Origin: Gnetum montanum
Lineage: Eukaryota > Streptophyta > Gnetopsida > Gnetales > Gnetaceae
Length of the DNA stretch: 64,000 bases
NCBI GenBank assembly: GCA_015680685.1
Contig: MNCI01029288.1
Span: 85,796-149,795, forward strand
Direction of reading: 5' to 3'
Each line of letters begins with the position of its first letter. The stretch's first letter is position 1. Made by a program: the position numbers and the translations under genes. Of the stretch, positions 1 through 10,078 are shown in pieces. The notes beneath the pieces are model-generated. The model searched no databases. It saw nothing but the letters and a program-made list of their open reading frames with translations, and was not told the DNA's origin.

Positions 1-94
1 TATATATTTTTCACTTATGTCATGATACATATGAAAAACTTTTAATTTATACTCTACCATCCCCCATCTATACACTACTTTTTTTGTAGCCCTT

Positions 95-885
95 ATAACT
101 TTTCAACTTCTTACTAAAAAATTTCCACTAGATCTAACCTTGCTCTCTCCTCTTCATAGCCTACTTTACATAATTTTATCAAAAACTCTCCATCAAATCT
201 AATCCTGCTCTTTGCTCATCACAAATTTCTGTACATCCTTTAGCCAAAAACTCATCACTAGATCTAACCCTACTCTCTACCCATCACAACCTACTGTTAG
301 ATCTAACCCTAATCTCTACTCATCATAGCCTATTCTACATTATTTTACCAAAAACTCTTTCCTATATCTAATCCTACTCTCTACTCATCATAACCTACTC
401 TCTACCAGATCTAACCCTACTCTCTTCTATGCTCTCCCTCTCTCTCTCTATTTTAATTCAAAAAGGATTAAAAGAGAGTAAAATACTTAAAATAGAAAAT
501 AGTAGAAATTGCAAACTATAGGTTGCAATGTAGAGCAAGATGTGATGAAGAGATAGTAGAGTTAGATAGAACATAGAGTAGGCTTTGACGAGAAAAGAAC
601 GAGGTCAAATTTGATGTAAATTTTTCAGTAAAAGGATGTAGACTAAGTTATAATGAGTGAAGAACAAGGTCAACTATGTTAGAGAGTAGGTTGTCATGAG
701 AACAGAGTATGATTAGATCCATAGAATAGTTTTCTATAAAAGGATGCAAAATAGATTGTGATAAGTAGAGACTAGGGTTAAATTCAGCAAAGAGCTTTTG
801 GCAAGAGGATGTAGAGTAAGTTTTGATGAGTAGAGAGCAGGATTAGATTTGATGAAGAGTTTTTTGTAAGAGGCTAAGGGATTGT
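95..885. repeat. Foldback array: inverted blocks of ~65-bp subrepeats
   Basis: From about 95 to 440 the plus strand repeats a degenerate unit of about 65 bp. Its recognisable pieces are GATCTAACCCTACTCTCTAC, CTCATCACAACCTACTC, TACATCCTTTTGCC and AAAAACTCTTCATC. From about 525 to 885 the same pieces return as reverse complements, for example GATGAGTAGAGAGCAGG followed by GATTAGATTTGATGAAGAG. A spacer of about 80 bp rich in CT and GA lies between the arms. The layout resembles a foldback element with internally repetitive arms. No protein-coding capacity is visible and no clear target-site duplication was found, so a mobile origin is inferred. Confidence 0.75.
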
Positions 886-3000
886 AGGAATTACAAAAAA
901 TTAATAGCTATATGAGGGGCTAGTAGTATATAGATCAAACGGTTTTCATTTGTTGCATTACACAAATGAAAAATGTATAACATAGTAACCAAATTTCATG
1001 TCTACAAGCATGTATTTGAGTGAGGGGTGTGGTGGGAGGGGGNTATAGAAAGTGTTTTATATGTTGCATAATGCAAAATTCAAGAGTAGTCCTTAAGCCT
1101 TATAGCTCTCAATCGACAAGTAGAATTATCATCCACTCGTTTAAATAATTTATTGTAAAATAAGAAAATATCTTAAAAATAAAAATTAAATGATAAAGAG
1201 AATTTATGGAAAAAAAACATTGCTAAAACTATCTAGGCTCCTTTTTAATGGTGTAAATAAAATATTCTCACTACTTTGTGATGAATTTCCTTCTCTTAGT
1301 TATAGTCAAGCTTTTATATGGCTTAGCTAAACTTTGTCTATAACTTTTATTTTTATTTGAAATATTTTTTCTAACCTTCATACAATCCTCATCAAATCAA
1401 TTCTTATTTTGTGAACGCATAACCTTTGTAGCCTACTATTATGTTTCTATAATAAAGTGAATAAATCTAGGAACTACAAAATCGACATCTTCCTAAGTTT
1501 CAAGAAAACCAAAAACATCAAACCTTTCAAAGAAACAAATACTATTCAATAAAAAAAATCTACTTGATCTTGTAGCATATATTTAAGATTTTTAGTTTGA
1601 ATCAAACTTTTATGTCATAATAATCTCTAGTGACTTCTGAGTTTCAATAAAATTTTACTTTTCTTGCATTCTTCATCAAACTATTGTTGATTATTTGTAT
1701 TTTTACCTTAGAAATATTTAGGTAACCTATACTTAGAGGTTTTGTAAAACTCATACTTGGATTCTAAATATTTTTAATTTTATATTAATAATCCTTCATT
1801 TTTATTATTTTTCTTAAGTGTTTTTACTTCTTGGAAATATTTAATATGTTGTGTATTTATTAATAAAATAAAGTATAAAGAGTGATAACATGATCAATTA
1901 TTTCTTCATATAGTTCGAAATAGTTAATTTTATTAATATTGTTTAGGTTAGAAAAAGGGAATCAATACTAGCTATTTTGTGATCCTACAGAAGTAAAGCC
2001 ACCTAACTTCAGATATCTATTGATGTCATTTAGAACTAATAAATCTAGTCCTTGCCCTCATTTTAATAATTTTTCCATGTGATTAAATTATTTATCTTTA
2101 GTCCATCAATTCCATTCTGTTACTATAGGAATTTGATTGGAACTAATTCTACCATTAAAGTTATCACNAGGAATTTGATTGGAACTAATTCTACCATTAA
2201 AGTTATCACATATATAAACTTTTCCTATTTGAGCAAAACTATCAATATCCATGCTAAGGGATTAAAATGGAAAATCCTATGGTAAACCTTCTCCTTCATA
2301 AAGAAGAGTAGCTTCTTTATTTGCAAAGTAGTAAAAGGCTTTAAAAAAAATAGAGATAAACAATGAGATATTAACCTTATGATAAGACTCTTGATTTGAA
2401 AGCTTTAAGTCATGCATTCAATTTTAGTCAACAATGCTAAGTTATAAAGCTCTTATTGGACTATATATTTATACCTATATTATAATTATTTTAGGGTTTC
2501 AACATCCCCCTTAAAAATAAAAGAGATTTTTATTGTAATATTTTTTGCCAAACATACTTATTATATTCATCTACGTTTTCTATTGGACTTATTTATGAAG
2601 ATAATTCCAAACCAAAATTTGCAAACCTATAAAAGGGCTTCCACAATATGCATTTCTTTTGCATGGAAGAGATAAAATAGAAAAAATTAATATTGAATTT
2701 CCCATGTTTTAGAAACACCAAAAATGTCAAATTTGTTAATGAAAGATATATTGTATCCTTCATTTTCTCATTCTGATCCATCAATGTTTAAACATCAACA
2801 ACGAAGATAGTCTATATCATCTTTGTGAAGTTTTTTGAATATATATAGTTTAGGTAATTACTACATTACTTCTTGCATCTAAAAAGCTTAAAAAAAAAAC
2901 AAAAGAAACCTTTTGCTCTTAGTTCTTTCACTTTCCTCCATTCTATACATCTTCTTACAAGTTTCGTTGACCATCACCTTAAAAATTTATATCCTAACTG
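886..3000. other. Unassigned AT-rich intergenic DNA
   Basis: AT-rich sequence with many homopolymer runs and stops in all frames. There is one unresolved base at 1043. The only distinct structure is the duplicated 41-bp block around the N at 2168, listed separately. I recognise no gene, RNA or element here. Confidence 0.6.
2127..2209. other. Assembly join: single N flanked by identical 41-bp copies
   Basis: Bases 2127-2167 and 2169-2209 are identical and are separated only by the N at 2168. This is what results when two contig ends that overlap are placed side by side with a token gap instead of being merged. The duplication is therefore probably not real, and any reading frame crossing it is unreliable. 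Confidence 0.8.
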
Positions 3001-5720
3001 ACTACACATTGATCCAGAAGCTTGAAAAGAAGGATCTAACATATATGAAAAAAAATTTAAAATGGAGATCCAATTGTTTAAGTTGATGTAGTTTCCCAAT
3101 AGATAATGGCATCTTCCAAGAGAAAGAGTTCAATGTTCTGTAAAATTGATAAATTGCTAAGGCAGGGTGAAATGATTCCTATCATGGCAGCGTTTACCAG
3201 AAAGATATGGACAACTTAGCCAACATGATTAGTAGATTAAGTGATCATTCTCATTATTGTGATTCAAGTCTACAAAAGTGTCAAAAGGATCAATGGTGAT
3301 GCCTTTCTTGAATTCAATCAATGCTCTCACATCATTGAGATCAGCTTCAGCATCTAGAAGATGATGAGGAGGAGGAGAAGTAGCATAGCTATGCATCAAA
3401 TGAATCCAATTCTTAGAAGTGAGGAATCAAGGATTCGCAATTCAATTTATGTTTGGGTAAGCAAGCATATGCAAACGTGGTGACCTAAATTACAAAACAA
3501 TAAAATATTTAAATTAAAATTTTTTTAATTTTATTTCACATTTTACTTCCATTATATATATATTTTAATTTTACTATAAGTTGATTTACTATATATTTTG
3601 CATCACATTTGATTTACTATAAGTTGAAAACTACTATATATTTTGAGTTTTGATAATTCATAGTATTGGGCTAATTTAATCTTGTGTATGAGCACTTCAT
3701 ATTGAATCATATTGTTTTTCATAGGTTTTTAAAAATTAGCCACCTTAAGGATTGGATCTTGCTCCATATCCTTTCTTTGAGGAGGCATTATCTATTGTAA
3801 ATATCCAAGTATTTAAGTTAGTATAATCAAAACTTGGCTCATCTTCTAATGTTTTAGTAGTCAGAATTTGATTTATATCTTTTTCTTTTTTGAATTATGG
3901 TGGATCATAAAAAAGAAGGGTTTTATCATTATGTTGATGATAAGGTAATGTATCTTTATAATTTTCTTCAAATTATTTAAAATATTGATAATATTGATAA
4001 TATTGCATGGAATATGTATGAGTAAAAGGATATCTCTAAAATTTCACTTGCATTATCATGGATAATGTACTTGCTAAGTCCAACTTCAATAACTTTAATA
4101 CAAAAATTATTGTTTTAATTTTCAAGTGGTTTATTTTATTGATTAAAATATTTGATATTACATTTTTATAGAAAGGTTCTTTAGAAATTATCGCATATTC
4201 AAATTTCTCTTTAATAGGAATGATTAATTCTAAGAAATTGAATCTACAAAAGCTCCCAAACTAGGCTCCAAAAATTTGAGATAAGAAAATACCATGCATT
4301 AGTTGCATATCTACCACTAAAATATTAGTGTAACATGTAAAAATAGGGTATTATTTTAGTTGGACTTTTTATTCTTTTAAAGAGCACACCATGGGTATGT
4401 TAGATCCATCAAGTTGTATGACCTTTCTTATTTGGGTAGCTTTTGAGCTCTTAAATAATTATGAATCTTTTCACTAGAAATGATTAGGGTCGTTAGAAAA
4501 GAAGGTTGATCTTTCTTGGTTAACATGAAATTTCTTAAATTTTGTGTTGATAAAGTGTTAGGATTCTCTGCAAAATGATTTTTTTTATTGTTGGGGATTT
4601 ATCTTTGTTGGTTTTAGGTATATTAATGATATTTTGGATTACATCTTTCATTTCATTAAAATGTAAAAGTTCATTCATTGAAATATTAGCTTTTACTCCT
4701 TTTTAATCTTCAACTAAGTCATGAGATTTATGTTCATCTCTAACTTCATGTTGAGGTGGGTCTCTTCTAAGTATAGAAGATGGGTTTGATTATGGTTGAA
4801 TATTTACTTAAAATGGTTCCATTTGGTTATTTATTTTATTTTAACTAGGAACTCTTTTGTTGGGAGGGGTATATGCATTGTTCATAATTTGTTATTGAGT
4901 AGTATTAATAATGCCACTAAGTCTACGATAGCAACTGTTGTGGGGGTTAGAATCATTTATCATAACTTGTTCATATGAATCAACTTGTTCATTATTCGTT
5001 TTATAAGAAATATTGAGAGCAATTATTGAAGCCTTGTTATTTTATTGGTTTTGGAAACTATCACCATATTGAGCTAAAAATTATGGACAAGTTTTCTCCT
5101 AATATTATCTAGTGTTATGAAGGTTATAATAATCATCGTTGATTGACATGCTTAGTTTTTTAGTTTCTATAGGAACCTTATTATTATTTCACTTTAGTTC
5201 AACTACTTTATTTGAAAGTTTTTAAAATGAAGTTAATATTTAGGTGATTTGTTCATTTTTTTTCTCTATTAGATTAATCAATCCATTAGGGTTATATATT
5301 CCATTTGGATTTTTGATGGATTGGATTAAAGCTTTGGATTGATCATGATTTAAACTAGTATTTGATGGAGAAAATAAAGAAGAAATAGGGTGCTAGAAGG
5401 AAGGAGGGGTTTGAAATATAATATTATTCAATGGAAAGGTTTGTGAAAAATAAGGGACTAGATTACATAAGATTGCTAATAGTATTTATCTCAAATTAAG
5501 TTTGAAAGCTATTCTTTAAGGTAATCTATTCTAGTTTAACAACTTTGGCCATTGCTCCTTGCAACTCCATGATGTTGTGATCAGATTTATGGTGTAGGCA
5601 AAGAAAGGATTAATGGTAGAGAGGTAAAACTTAAAGACACTATTAGGCTAAGAGTGCATCTCATTTGGTATATAAGCTAGTTGATGGAGAAATCTTAAAT
5701 TACAATCATGAATATTTTCT
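3001..5720. other. Decayed DNA downstream of a gag relic; no domain recognised
   Basis: On the minus strand this stretch lies where protease and reverse transcriptase would follow the gag relic at 5721-5990. I could not find an RT, RNase H or integrase motif in any frame. A short phrase reading MELQGAMAKVV on the minus strand near 5560 could be more gag-derived coding. The rest is AT-rich and stop-dense on both strands. Confidence 0.45.
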
Positions 5721-5990
5721 CTAGTTAAATTCTTTTAGACCTATAAAGCTGCTTGTAGCTAAGTTGGGACTAGTGAATTTATTAAATTGGACTAAGAACC
5801 TACTATTAAAGTATAGCTGTGAACTAATAGAAGCATTGGAAAGCATAGAAAAACATTGTGTCACTTTACTTCTAAAGTTAGTTACAAATACTTTGCATGC
5901 TATGTTATTTTCAATAATATTGTAGATGCCTAATTGGGTTTTGAAGCATTCTACATGATGATATGCATCACTAGTGGAAGACATGATCAA
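5721..5990 (-). pseudogene. Ty3-type gag relic (Retrotrans_gag-like)
   Basis: A minus-strand open stretch of 89 codons has the spacing of a plant Ty3 gag core. The N-terminal part reads HVECFKTQLGIYNI, then CKVFVTNF, then ISSQLYFNSRFLVQFNKF, corresponding to the conserved H..F....GI....CK.F...L...W...L...SI.SF..L...F..QF pattern of capsid domains. The usual W of the central block is replaced. The intact family protein is several hundred residues long, so this is a fragment. No matching protease or RT follows, and no LTR pair could be assigned. The family call rests on motif spacing only. Confidence 0.5.
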
Positions 5991-7149
5991 AGAAAAAATT
6001 CACAATTTATAGAGATCTAGGAATGTTATAATAGTTTATGAACTTGGAGGGATTACTAATTGGAGGAACCAAAGGTGGAATCGCTACCATCTTAGTTCAA
6101 ATCCTTCTTGGGATAAAGGTAGAAAAATGTGAAGTTAATATTCTTTGTTGACTAAAACAATAAGTAGTATGTTGATTTGGATTAGAAGTAAGATATCTCC
6201 TAAGAAATGAACTATGAGAACTCTCTTTGTTCATAAAACAAATAGACCATGAAATGTAAATGCTAACAAACTTTAAAGTCATAATTTATGTAAAATAAAA
6301 GCAATTACAAAAATAGCTTATAACTTAAAAACTAAAATGACAATAGATTTAAAAGATGACATTAAATTTGGACTTTAAGAAAAGTAAACTTGAAAAAAAA
6401 TGATGTAATTAAAAAAAAACCATCTTACTAAAGCTAAAACTAAGGTAAGAATTTCCAAATAGAATAGAAAAATAGAAAAATAGGTCCTCCTTCTAGCACC
6501 AAGGAATAGAGTGTTGCTACATAAAATTGGGTTTCAAGAAACACCTCTCCAAAACATGTTTTAAGAGACAAAAGCCTAGGGCATCTCCCATATCAACATA
6601 GAAACTCAAGAATAGTCGAATCTAGTAAAGCAAATATAGTGTTGTAAAGTTACTAGACACAAACCTTTATATTTAATAATGCTAATGATTTTAGCATGTA
6701 ACAAATTCTGAAAAAAATTTGAACTATGTGATAAACAATAACTAATTGATAATCTAAGAGATGATTGAAATAAAATTTGAAATTATTCAAAGAATAGATT
6801 ATGTAGTAATAAAATAGTTGGAAATACTATAAATAGTTACTAAGAGTTAAATTAATATTAAAATTAATAAAGAAAATAGTGAAAAAGAGAGAGGGTAAAA
6901 CTAAAATGAAAGCAACATAAATTTTGTAATTAAAATAGAAAGCTTTGATGTTCATAATTGAACATTTTTACCAAACAACATTAGCATTAAAGTCCATATA
7001 TTACAAATATACCCAAGCTGATAATGAGGATTGAAACTCACTAGATCACACTGATAGTTTAAAATAAATTTAGAAAATAAAAAGAAAGGATTGAAATAGG
7101 ATGAATAAGTGGTACTTAGCTTACTAAAGAGCTCCAAACTTTATTTGCA
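5991..7149. other. Unassigned AT-rich DNA upstream of the gag relic
   Basis: Likely leader or flanking DNA of the decayed gag-bearing element on the minus strand. On that strand, near 6484-6504, TTGGTGCTAGAAGGAGGACC reads like the purine-rich leader seen before gag in some plant elements. I could not match it to a tRNA end or bound an LTR with it. Nothing else is supported. Confidence 0.4.
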
Positions 7150-7519
7150 AAGAAAATTGTAGCTTGCACCAGCCTGCTTGCCTGTACCTTCAACAGGTTC
7201 ACCTCTTTTTGCAATTCAGTGTATCTTCTCTTCTTCTCATCTAAGAGTTGTTGATAAAACTTATTTTTTAATATCAAGTTAGTTTTGATCTCCTCTTCAT
7301 CAATCCCTAAGAGTCAAAATTGATCTAAGAAAGAACCAAAGGTAGTAGGGTTGCATGGGACAGGAGGTTCTAGTTCTAAGAGATAATGCAACTTTGGCAG
7401 TTTTGGAAAGTCCTAGCTTTATGTTGATGCCTCCCCCTTGAACTCCATTTCCTTTTGCCTTTTATGATTAGGATTTTCCCAATTGTTTTCCTTTTTCATA
7501 TGCTTAGCTTCTTTGATTC
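7150..7519 (-). pseudogene. Coiled-coil gene fragment of unknown family
   Basis: On the minus strand from an ATG near 7519 a frame stays largely open for about 120 codons, with stops in only three places. It opens with a Lys/Glu/Asn-rich stretch (KKENNWENPNHKRQKEMEF). A proline and leucine block follows (LPKLHYLLELEPPVP). It then runs into a heptad-like helix: EEEIKTNLILKNKFYQQLL, then DEKKRRYTELQKEVNLLKVQ. The internal stops are TGA or TAA/TAG where CGA or CAA/CAG would read through, as expected from cytosine deamination. The composition is unlike the nearby retrotransposon frames and resembles a nuclear coiled-coil protein, but I do not recognise the family. Confidence 0.4.
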
Positions 7520-8318
7520 TGTTATAATATGCACTTGCACAAAATAACATGCAAACGATATCAATGTTATCTAAAAGATGAAACAAATAGATTTCATTAA
7601 TACTAGATGATCATAAGTATCATATTTTCTCATGACGTAACTGTATGTTTGGGGAAGTTGAAATGTTAAAGTAACCAGATCTTTTTTTTTAATCTTTTTT
7701 TAAGAGAAAACTTAATAAGATATAATATACAAGAAAATCAATACAAAAACTTTGCAAATGTAGCAAGCCCAAAAGATGCAAATGAAGGTGTGTTAAAACA
7801 AATGTAAGAACTAATGCATCATGCTTCAAGAAATTATCACAAAAGGCCATCATTATAGAAAAAAAAACTATTTAGATATTAATTGTAGATATTAATATGG
7901 GCTTGGATATACAATCTCACTAATCAATATTGGTACAGTTCCTCTTATATCAAGGAAAAAGATGCTCAAAATATAATAAAATAATGACAATAATAAAAAT
8001 GCATAAGAAAACACCTTTCCAATACAATATGAAATTGAAAGTTTTACCATGATCGTATTGTTACAAGAATGTAACTGTAAGTAAGGTTTTAATATTATGC
8101 AAACCATCAATGGAGATAGGTACATGGTCTTTTACTTTGAAAGAAAAAAAAAGGCTCACATAGTAGCATACAAATGATGAAGGTAAATACAGATAAAAAA
8201 TAAATCAATCAATGAACATACACTAAATAAAGGCTAAAATATTACCTTCTAGGGAAGCAAATGCCAAAAGAAACAACAAAAGGATAAAAAGAAATATTCT
8301 AAGAAAAAAAAATATGGT
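7520..8318. other. Unassigned flank left of the Copia insertion
   Basis: AT-rich sequence with no recognised feature. It forms the left flank of the Copia element; joined to the sequence after 25249 it reconstructs the pre-insertion site. Confidence 0.5.
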
Positions 8319-8323
8319 TAATA
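8319..8323. repeat. Target-site duplication TAATA, left copy (Copia)
   Basis: TAATA lies immediately outside the left Copia LTR and is identical to 25245-25249 outside the right LTR. An exact 5-bp match at both outer ends fits Ty1/Copia integration and fixes the element ends. Confidence 0.9.
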
Positions 8324-8900
8324 TGTAAGAAAGTAGTTGTGCAGAAAACTAGATGACACAAGTAATCAAAGTATAGAATGTGGAAGTGAATGACACAAGA
8401 AATTCACATACATAAATAACTGGAAATGTTCAATTCTTGAGAAAATGAAACTGACTTATAGCCATTGAGGCCTTAGATTAAATTTGGCATTCTAATTCTA
8501 CTTTCACACAAGCCCTCTACAACAATGATGTATGCAATCTTTAAGCATCTATGAAAGGGACTAGAACTACAATCCTACTATGATTCATGATGCCTTTGTT
8601 CTCCCATTAAGAATGAATTTATAGGCCATGGAATTAGTTACCATAAGAGACCCAATGCCAATGCATAAAAAATGTGTTATTAGATATGGAGACCACCTTG
8701 ATGCATTAGCCAACTCATAAAAATACGTTAGTTGATATGGTGGCCACTTTCATGCATTAACTAACCCATAAAAATGCGTTAGTGAACATGGTGTCCACTT
8801 TCATGCATTAACTAATCCATAAAAATCATTAGAGGGCATGGTGGCCACTTTTGTGCATTAACTAATGCTTAAAGCATGTTAGTGGATAACACATGTCACA
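8324..8900 (-). repeat. Copia 3' LTR with U3 minisatellite
   Basis: Direct repeat of 24632-25244 in the same orientation. On the minus strand it begins TGTGACATG and ends CTTACA, giving the TG...CA termini. At about 8650-8880 it holds four degenerate units of roughly 50-58 bp built from TGCATTAACTAACCCATAA, ATGCGTTAGTG and CATGGTGGCCAC. Within each unit GCATTAACTAA and TTAGTGCAT-like parts form an inverted pair. The 5' LTR has one more unit. Confidence 0.9.
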
Positions 8901-8913
8901 ATCTCCCACTTGG
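8901..8913 (-). other. Copia polypurine tract
   Basis: Reads CCAAGTGGGAGAT on the minus strand, directly before the 3' LTR. This is the classic second-strand primer site of plant Copia elements. Confidence 0.8.
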
Positions 8914-9037
8914 TCTCCATATTTAATCAGGTTCATAGTTTAAGAAATGAATGCATAAATTATGGCGATAGATCTTCTTAATGTGAGTATTATCTTCCAT
9001 GCATTATAATGCATCATATTTCAAATGTAATTCCTTA

Positions 9038-9042
9038 TATGG
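9038..9042. repeat. E1 target-site duplication, left copy (TATGG)
   Basis: TATGG abuts the left LTR of E1. The right copy at 19598-19602 is TACAG. The two differ by two transitions at the same dinucleotide, as if an original TACGG had lost its CpG on opposite strands in the two copies. Confidence 0.65.
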
Positions 9043-9588
9043 TGATGAGCGACAAGGTACCCCTATGCTCAACCATATGAATACAAGCATTTCACACACG
9101 ATTCAGTCGAATTCCAAGGACTAAGTGCCTATGCACCTTTATGGAACAAGGATGGGTTGGTTGATCGTTGTCTTCCAAAACTTACTTGTATGTCATGATT
9201 GTTTGGTTAAGTAAGCTTAAGGCATATGATTTTTATAGCTCTTATGTTTTTATGTCATGTGCTAATAGGGAAAGAGAGAGATTACTAAGTGACTAATTTA
9301 ACTTAACTACTAATTAACTAGGCTTTAAAATAATTATAACACTAGTATCCATTCTCACTTTCCATACACATCCTGAACTAGCGCAACACTACTAGGATTA
9401 CCAAATGCTAATCGTTATTGGGTTACGAAGTGTTACACGCATGCTCAAAGTGATCATACTGTGTGTGCTAATAACAAAAATGTAAAGTGCATAAAATAAA
9501 ATAAAATAAATGTAGAAGAAAATAAAATAAAGGAAATGAGTAAGAAAAAAAATATCAAGTGCTGCAAGGATGAATCCAAGAGCTCATC

Positions 9589-9594
9589 TTTATT
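9589..9594 (-). promoter_or_regulatory. E1 LTR polyadenylation signal AATAAA
   Basis: Minus strand reads AATAAAGATGAGCTC. The same AATAAAGATGAGC string occurs in the solo LTR near 32003 and in the E3 LTR near 33911, on the coding strand of each, which marks it as the conserved R-region signal. Confidence 0.7.
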
Positions 9595-9774
9595 GTTGTA
9601 CACAAGGTGTGTTGAGGTACACAATGCTCGAATAAAGATCTGTCCACACTTAAACCTCCTGTTGCGGGCACTTGGCTAGAGTTTTACTACTTGACTCCTA
9701 AAAGACTTCCTCCTCTGAATTCTTCTTCTTGTCTTCTTCTTCTTGACTTCCCCCTATTGTGTGCCTAGGCACTG

Positions 9775-9782
9775 TATTTATA
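9775..9782 (-). promoter_or_regulatory. TATA box of the E1 3' LTR
   Basis: Minus strand reads GCCTATAAATA, a TATA-type core about 190 bp upstream of the AATAAA signal. The same GCCTATAAATA string is found in the right E1 LTR (19254-19261), in both E2 LTRs (41832-41839, 50252-50259), in the solo LTR (31825-31834) and in the E3 LTR (33747-33756). Conservation across diverged LTRs supports a real promoter element. Confidence 0.75.
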
Positions 9783-9843
9783 GGCTTAGGAGCAACTACT
9801 CTAATAATTACAAAAACTGCCACTCTAATTTTAGAGAAACTAC

Positions 9844-10064
9844 CCCTCTAATAATAACCACTCTAATAATTAGAGTAACTACTCTAATAATAACCACTCT
9901 AATAATTAGAGTAACCATCCTAATAATAACCACTCTAATTATTAGAGTAACCGCTCTAATAATTACCACTCTAATTATTAGAGTAACCGCCCTAATAATA
10001 ACCACTCTAATTATTAGACTAACTACTCTAATAATTACTACTCTAATTATTAGAGTAACCGCTC
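9844..10064. repeat. U3 minisatellite of palindromic 36-bp units (E1 3' LTR)
   Basis: Six units of about 36 bp. Each contains the 17-bp palindrome ACTCTAATTATTAGAGT or its variant ACTCTAATAATTAGAGT, separated by CTAATAATAACC-like spacers. Because the unit has few stops it throws up spurious open frames on both strands. It lies in U3 upstream of the TATA box, where enhancers would be expected. The matching array is at 19371-19590. Confidence 0.88.
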
Positions 10065-10070
10065 TCATCA

Positions 10071-10078
10071 TACCCCCA
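10071..10078 (-). other. E1 polypurine tract
   Basis: TGGGGGTA on the minus strand directly before the 3' LTR start. The same string sits at the corresponding place in E2 (41966-41973). Confidence 0.75.

Larger units (their letters stand above)
9043..10070 (-). repeat. E1 3' LTR
   Basis: Direct repeat of 18519-19597. On the minus strand it starts TGATGAGAG and ends GCTCATCA, so a short inverted repeat TGATGAG/CTCATCA marks the ends. It carries a palindromic U3 array, a TATA box and a polyadenylation signal, each listed separately. It is about 50 bp shorter than the 5' LTR, which has extra copies of a CTCTAATTTTAGAG unit. Confidence 0.92.

Noticed and set aside
240-430. Repeated TAACCCTA-like words resembling telomere repeats
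   Set aside because: They occur once per ~65-bp unit inside the foldback array and are not in uninterrupted tandem, so this is not telomeric DNA.
6480-6510. TTGGTGCTAGAAGGAGGACC as a primer binding site on the minus strand
   Set aside because: I could not match it to a plant tRNA 3' end, and no LTR end with CA precedes it, so it was not listed as a primer site.
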